Assembly: GCA_002369295.1 (NCBI GenBank)
Contig: DFDR01000026.1
Coordinates: 1-9,398 of the forward strand
Reading direction: 5' to 3'
DNA: 9,398 nucleotides
From: Desulfovibrionaceae bacterium UBA3823
Lineage (GTDB): Bacteria > Desulfobacterota > Desulfovibrionia > Desulfovibrionales > Desulfovibrionaceae
Shown here: in pieces, positions 5,981 through 9,398 of the stretch
Layout: the number at the start of each line of letters is the position of its first letter
Position numbering within the stretch: position 1 is the first letter of the stretch
Program-made: the position numbers and the translations under genes
Notes under the pieces: model-generated
What the model saw: only the letters and a program-made list of their open reading frames with translations
Database searches by the model: none
Told to the model about the DNA's origin: nothing

Positions 5981-6658
5981 TCACCGCCGGCTCGGCGGAA
6001 AGACCTCTTCCAGCACCAGCGTGCACTGTGCCGGATGGGCCAGCGCCCACTCCTCGGCAGTGAGTCCGTCGCTGGCCCTGACGCCGGGATCGGCGCCCAG
6101 CGAGAGCAGCTCTATGCAGGAGTCGGCGAAGTCCTCCTCCACGGCGAGGCGCAGGGCGGTCCGGCCCTCGCTGTCCTGGGCATCGAGAGGACAGCCGGCA
6201 TCGGCGAGCAGACGGCAGGCGCCGGGATCGTCGCGCTGGGCCGCCGCGTGCAGGGGCGTCCTGCCGTGGACGTCCGTGGCCCCCACGTCGGCGCCATGTT
6301 CGAGCAGGAGCGCCACGTTGCGGTAGTCCGCACAGTGCAGGGCCGTGCAGCCCTCGGCATCCCGGATGCCCACGTCGGCGCCTGCATCCAGCAGCTGGCG
6401 CACGACGTCCGGCGTGTTGCGGCGGGCCGCGCCAAAGAGCGGCGTGCCGTCGAATTCAGAGCGTATGTTCACGTCGCAGCCAAGCTCGATGAGCTTTGCC
6501 ACGACGGGGCCGGCACCCCTGTGCCAGGCGGCAAAATGCAGGGAGCTGCGCCCGTGGTCGCCCTGGGCATCGGGAGTCGGCAGTTTTGCCACGAGCCCGC
6601 AGGCTTTTTCCATGTCCCCGTCGTCGATGGCAACGCGCACGGCAAAGACCTCGTCCAT
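5981..6658 (-). CDS. Ankyrin-repeat protein, 225 aa
   Basis: A cytoplasmic protein made almost wholly of ankyrin repeats; there is no signal peptide and no membrane segment. Repeats read at about 36-64 (SSLHFAAWH...GCDVN), 70-97 (GTPLFGAARR...GADV), 103-125 (CTALHCA...HGADV), 132-158 (RTPLHAAAQ...GCPLD) and 165-190 (RTALRLAVEE...GADP), with a capping partial repeat from 197. The third repeat is several residues short, so its first helix must be trimmed. Residues 1-30 form a helical lead-in. Such proteins bind other proteins; the partner cannot be told from sequence. The start at 6658 follows GGAGGGG (6662-6668 on the plus strand). It faces away from the exported-protein gene across a shared AT-rich promoter region. 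Confidence 0.88.
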   Translation of the reverse strand: MDEVFAVRVAIDDGDMEKACGLVAKLPTPDAQGDHGRSSLHFAAWHRGAGPVVAKLIELGCDVNIRSEFDGTPLFGAARRNTPDVVRQLLDAGADVGIRDAEGCTALHCADYRNVALLLEHGADVGATDVHGRTPLHAAAQRDDPGACRLLADAGCPLDAQDSEGRTALRLAVEEDFADSCIELLSLGADPGVRASDGLTAEEWALAHPAQCTLVLEEVFPPSRR

Positions 6659-6804
6659 ATTCCCCTCCGGTTGTCAGGAATCCTCCCCCGCTGGCGCGCA
6701 TCGCGCAGACAGGCCGCAGAAGAGGCGCAGACACCCTACACCCTTCCGCAGGGGCCTGCATAGAAGAAAATCGAGCCGGCGCCCTGCTGGCAGCATCCGC
6801 GGGC

Positions 6805-6862
6805 AGAAAATTAAAGCTTTGCTTGAAGATTTGTTGACAAGACCCAGTGCGAAGGAGAAGAT
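6805..6862. promoter_or_regulatory. AT-rich divergent promoter region
   Basis: This is the most AT-rich stretch of the gap 6659-6891. Toward the exported-protein gene there is a perfect -35, TTGACA (6834-6839), but only a weak -10 (GAAGAT, 6857-6862, 17-bp spacer). Toward the ankyrin gene, TTGTCA (6840-6835, minus) and TTTAAT (6815-6810, minus) are 19 bp apart. The two candidate promoters overlap at their -35 boxes, which would make the genes compete or share control. The remaining ~145 bp toward the ankyrin gene (6662-6805) shows no gene. Confidence 0.4.
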
Positions 6863-6891
6863 TGGACGCATCAACCAGCCGAGGCCTTGCC

Positions 6892-7329
6892 ATGTCCTTT
6901 CTTCCGCCGCGCTTCCGCATCCCTGCTCCCTCCGCCCTGCGCCGCGCCGTGTCCGCAGCCGCGCTGGCGCTGACGATGGCGCTGGCTTACGCCTGCACCG
7001 GACAGGCCGAGGCCGCCCCCCGGGAAGGCAGGGCGCCGGTCTTCACGGGCTGGGGAGGCGGCAAGTCTCAGGCCGCGGCCCTCGAGGCAGGCAGGCGGCG
7101 CGTGAAGACGAAGATCCGGGATCCTGAGCAGTACCACCAGCGGGACGACATCCTGACCCAGGCCGCGCGCAGGCAGGGCCTGCGCATTGTCAAGGGGCGC
7201 GAGGGACTGCAGTTCGGAGGCGTGACCAAGCGCCTCGGCGACAGGGTCATGCTGGGCGTAGGCCTGCCCGGCGCCGGCGGCAGCCGCACCAGCGCTCCGA
7301 GCAACGTCCAGATGCAGTACGAGTTCTAG
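6892..7329 (+). CDS. Small exported protein of unknown function, 145 aa
   Basis: I do not recognise a family. The N-terminus is a long Sec-type signal: basic residues R17-R18, a hydrophobic core at about 19-34 and a likely cleavage AEA-A after residue 41. C35 (AYAC) lies within it but the context is a poor lipobox. The mature part, about 104 aa, is basic and polar, with GGG at 55-57, many Arg/Lys/Gln, a central KIRDPEQYHQRDDI segment and a Gly/Ser-rich tail ending in MQYEF. No cysteine, transmembrane segment or repeat is in the mature region, so a periplasmic or envelope-attached protein is likely. The start at 6892 has GAGG at 6881-6884; an earlier in-frame GTG at 6847 overlaps the candidate promoter and would spoil the signal peptide. 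It converges on the TSUP gene 53 bp away, with only a weak GC hairpin and CTTT between them. Confidence 0.65.
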   Translation: MSFLPPRFRIPAPSALRRAVSAAALALTMALAYACTGQAEAAPREGRAPVFTGWGGGKSQAAALEAGRRRVKTKIRDPEQYHQRDDILTQAARRQGLRIVKGREGLQFGGVTKRLGDRVMLGVGLPGAGGSRTSAPSNVQMQYEF

Positions 7330-7382
7330 CTCTCCTCCGGACACGGCAGGGACAGCCGGGCCGGCGCCGCAGGCGGCCTTTG

Positions 7383-8264
7383 CTAGCGGTAGTAGTCGAG
7401 CAGGAACTTGACAGCCGTGCCGGTGATCACCAGGAACAGCAGCGCCTTGATGAAGACGGGGGAGACGTGCTTCTGGCAGCGTGCGCCGCAGTACATGCCG
7501 GCAAGGCCGCCGAGGCCGAAGAGCAGGCCCAGCAGCCAGTCCGGCGAGACGCCGAGCTCCGGATAGAAGGGCTGCAGGCAGGTGTAGAAGGTGACGCCGG
7601 CGATCGAGGTGAGGAAGGTGCCGAACAGCGTTGCGCCGCTCGTCGTGTGCACGGGCAGCTTGAACCAGCCCACGAGCAGCGGGGCCATGATGGCGCCTCC
7701 GCCTATGCCGTAGCAGCCGCCGACCACGCCGATGACCAGGCTGACGGCAAAGAGCGCCATGGTGGGGCAGGAGCAGTCCTGGCCGTCGAAGCGGTACGAT
7801 ATGCGCGAAAGCGACCAGGCGATGTCCGTGACAGCAGCAGTGCCCGGCGCGGGCTTGCGCTTTCCCCCCTTGCCGAAGAGGGCCGGCAGGAGCCTGAAGC
7901 CTATCCAGAGCAGCACGAAGGCCGCAAAGAACTTGAAGCTGCGCGGATCAGGCAGCCAGGCCACGCGCATCCAGGCGCCGAGAAAGACGCCGGGCAGCGT
8001 TCCCGCGGCCACGCACAGGGCCAGCGGCCAGACCATGCGCCGCTCGCGCGCATAGCGCCACACGCCGCCGGGCGTGGCCACCACGTTGAAGAACTGGTTG
8101 GTGGCGCTCACATTGGGCGAAGTGCTTCCCAGCACCGAAATCTGGAAGGGCAGGAGCAGAAAGGCGCCGGAAACGCCTCCCATGGAGCAGAGGAAGGAGA
8201 CGGCAAAAGCGGCCAGCGGCGGGACGTAGATCGGCGCTTCGATGCCTGAAATCGGGAACAGCAT
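7383..8264 (-). CDS. TSUP-family (TauE/SafE) membrane permease, 293 aa
   Basis: A polytopic membrane protein of the sulfite exporter TauE/SafE family, whose members move sulfite, sulfonates, sulfolactate and other small anions. The two halves of the family's internal repeat are visible through their glycine motifs: SMGGVSGAFLLLP (27-39) and GGCYGIGGGAIMAPLL (182-197). Hydrophobic segments lie near 15-40, 78-97, 110-129, 167-197, 210-228, 243-258 and 270-288. A longer polar linker at about 131-165 includes DCSC (163-166). The start at 8264 follows GGGAGG, 5 nt before the ATG. It stands alone on its strand; a sulfur or selenium anion substrate would suit the genome context, but the sequence does not decide. 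It is not adjacent to the YedE operon. Confidence 0.87.
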   Translation of the reverse strand: MLFPISGIEAPIYVPPLAAFAVSFLCSMGGVSGAFLLLPFQISVLGSTSPNVSATNQFFNVVATPGGVWRYARERRMVWPLALCVAAGTLPGVFLGAWMRVAWLPDPRSFKFFAAFVLLWIGFRLLPALFGKGGKRKPAPGTAAVTDIAWSLSRISYRFDGQDCSCPTMALFAVSLVIGVVGGCYGIGGGAIMAPLLVGWFKLPVHTTSGATLFGTFLTSIAGVTFYTCLQPFYPELGVSPDWLLGLLFGLGGLAGMYCGARCQKHVSPVFIKALLFLVITGTAVKFLLDYYR

Positions 8265-8314
8265 GGCTTCCTCCCTTGGTAGGGGACGCAGGAATATGCG
8301 CCCTTGCTGCCACG

Positions 8315-8378
8315 CTTGTAGTCATAATCGTGACCCCTTGTCAACGAGCAAAACCCCTTGTTTTTATATGCTTGTCAA
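8315..8378 (-). promoter_or_regulatory. Candidate promoter with operator-like direct repeats for the TSUP gene
   Basis: On the minus strand TTGACA (8344-8339) and TACAAG (8320-8315) are 18 bp apart, placing a start about 43 nt before the gene. A 9-bp direct repeat, ACCCCTTGT on the plus strand, occurs at 8333-8341 and 8353-8361, exactly 20 bp apart (two helical turns); the first copy touches the -35 box. CTTGTCAA also occurs twice (8337-8344 and 8371-8378). This spacing fits a regulator bound on one face of the helix. The regulator is unknown. Confidence 0.5.
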
Positions 8379-8438
8379 TCAGCACTCGCTCGTCGCCGGC
8401 TTGATTCGACACGATTTTCAGCCATGCGCTTCACGGCC

Positions 8439-8496
8439 CGGGCGCCTGTCTCGGAGCGCAAGGCAAGGCGCCCGTCCAGCAGGCGCCGGGACGGGC
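8439..8496. repeat. Overlapping GC-rich inverted repeats after trmD
   Basis: CGGGCGCC (8439-8446) pairs with 8467-8474, and 8470-8477 pairs with 8489-8496 (8 bp, 11-nt loop). The two helices share bases and cannot form fully together. No U-run follows on the minus strand, so this is at best a weak or factor-assisted end for trmD. The rest of the 272-bp gap toward the TSUP gene (8265-8536) holds only its promoter region. Confidence 0.35.
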
Positions 8497-8536
8497 GGAA
8501 CGCAAGGGTGCCGGCTGGCCCTGCCTGCCAGCAGGG

Positions 8537-9398
8537 CTACCAGAAGTCGCCCACTATCCTGTCGGCGATGACGGCAGCCGCCGAGCGCACGGCAAGGTGG
8601 TTCCAGTCCATGAAGCGCAGAGGCCTGAGCACGGCGTCGCAGGCTTTCACCAGCCTGGGCGAGAGGCCGTGCGCCGTGCCGAGCAGGATGAGGACGGGAC
8701 GGCGCCTGGCCTGCTCCCGGATCCAGGTGCAGGAGACGCAGGCGCGCTTGGCCGGCCAGCTGGCCGAACTCGCCACGACGAGGGGCGCCTCGCCGAAGGC
8801 GCGCTCCATGCAGGCCTTGGCCTCCTCGACGCTGGCCACGGGCCTGGCCAGCTTCAGGGCCTCGGCGCGGTCGGCGTGGCCCCGCTCCCCGGCGCGCTCC
8901 CAGTGTCTGAGCATGTCCTCGACCAGCGCGCGCTGGTCCTCCAGGGGCGTGGCAATGTAGCAGGGGCCAAGGCCGTAGCCGCGGGAAATGCGCGAGAGGT
9001 CGTGCACGTCCATGGTGGTGAGGGAGGAGGCGCCAAGCCTGCGCCCCTCCACGACCACCGGCGCATGCACGAGACAGAAGGAGACGGCCGGACCGCAGCT
9101 TTTGCGGGAAAGCGCGCTGAGGACGGCGCCGTCGGCGGCGTCGAGGCTTGCCTCCTCGAAGAGTTCGGGACGCCTTGCCAGGGTGGTGGCGAGCGCCTCG
9201 TTCCGGCGCCAGCGGGCGATGGCCGCATGGTTGCCGCCGAAGAGGACCTCCGGAACGCCATGGCCGCCGAGCACGGGCGGACGGGTGAAGTGGGGGTATT
9301 CCAGCAGTCCCTGGGAGAAGCTCTCCTCGTCGCCCGAAGCCGTCTTGCCCATGAAGCCCGGCACCAGTCTGGCAACGGCCTCCATGACGGCAAGGGGT
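8537..9398 (-). CDS. trmD: TrmD C-terminus fused to a second SPOUT RNA methyltransferase domain (partial, 5' end outside window)
   Basis: Positions are counted from the Met at 9385, but the frame stays open to the right edge and the Met lies inside a TrmD segment ([12 protein letters not shown]), so the true start is beyond the window. TrmD methylates N1 of G37 in tRNA using S-adenosylmethionine. Its C-terminal domain is clear: [16 protein letters not shown] (21-36), [20 protein letters not shown] (43-62) and RRPEL (71-75). From about 98 to the end comes another domain ([38 protein letters not shown]) matching the SPOUT-type RNA methyltransferase domain that follows TrmD in Desulfovibrio-type bacteria; it is not in ordinary TrmD proteins of about 250 aa. 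Its RNA target is not evident. The usual neighbours rimM and rplS are not visible here; the downstream gene is the TSUP permease. Confidence 0.88.
   Translation of the reverse strand, partial: PLAVMEAVARLVPGFMGKTASGDEESFSQGLLEYPHFTRPPVLGGHGVPEVLFGGNHAAIARWRRNEALATTLARRPELFEEASLDAADGAVLSALSRKSCGPAVSFCLVHAPVVVEGRRLGASSLTTMDVHDLSRISRGYGLGPCYIATPLEDQRALVEDMLRHWERAGERGHADRAEALKLARPVASVEEAKACMERAFGEAPLVVASSASWPAKRACVSCTWIREQARRRPVLILLGTAHGLSPRLVKACDAVLRPLRFMDWNHLAVRSAAAVIADRIVGDFW

Noticed and set aside
4905..6763. Long plus-strand open frames opposite the LUD and ankyrin genes
   Set aside because: The minus-strand frames have clear LUD and ankyrin motifs with good ribosome sites; the plus frames are antisense shadows.
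7330..7382. Terminator between the exported-protein and TSUP genes
   Set aside because: Only a 4-5 bp GC hairpin and CTTT are present, which is too weak to list as a terminator.

Overview
This is a GC-rich bacterial window that looks chromosomal. It most resembles a sulfate-reducer-type deltaproteobacterium (Desulfovibrionaceae: Desulfovibrio/Bilophila-like). The lineage call rests on family recognition: a TrmD C-terminus fused to a second SPOUT methyltransferase domain, a long-form NadA, a stand-alone cysteine-bearing LUD protein and a selenium-type YedE operon. No 16S rRNA or similar marker is present, so the call is an inference.

Layout. (1) 1-471, minus strand: the 5' end of a group II intron whose ORF and 3' domains lie beyond the left edge; it sits antisense, about 140 bp upstream of nadA. 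(2) 610-1659, plus: nadA (quinolinate synthase, NAD biosynthesis), followed by a strong intrinsic terminator. (3) 1783-4862, plus: a promoter, a roughly 260-nt structured leader and a compact four-gene operon: a YedE-family selenium transporter, a TusA/YedF-like sulfurtransferase domain, a DUF3343 (Se/S carrier-like) protein with an extra cysteine-bearing C-terminal domain, and a ribokinase-fold YjeF-C/CARKD-like protein. The last three overlap or are tightly coupled. The operon looks dedicated to uptake and trafficking of selenium (or sulfur), but selD, selA and selB are not in the window. (4) 5136-6658, minus: a LUD-domain (LutC/YkgG-like) protein and a cytoplasmic ankyrin-repeat protein. 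(5) 6892-7329, plus: a small exported protein of unknown function, divergent from the ankyrin gene. (6) 7383-8264, minus: a TSUP (TauE/SafE) membrane permease with an operator-like promoter region. (7) 8537-9398, minus: the C-terminal part of a trmD fusion gene cut by the right edge.

The most interesting part is the selenium-type operon and its leader. The leader can form a 5' hairpin, a three-way-junction-like fold and a nested structure that pairs exactly with the yedE Shine-Dalgarno sequence, which suggests riboregulation. A six-codon micro-ORF ending in UGA lies inside it, followed by a GCAG-CGGU-CUGC hairpin slightly reminiscent of a bacterial SECIS; this last point is speculative. All structures were read by eye, with no folding energies or comparative data.
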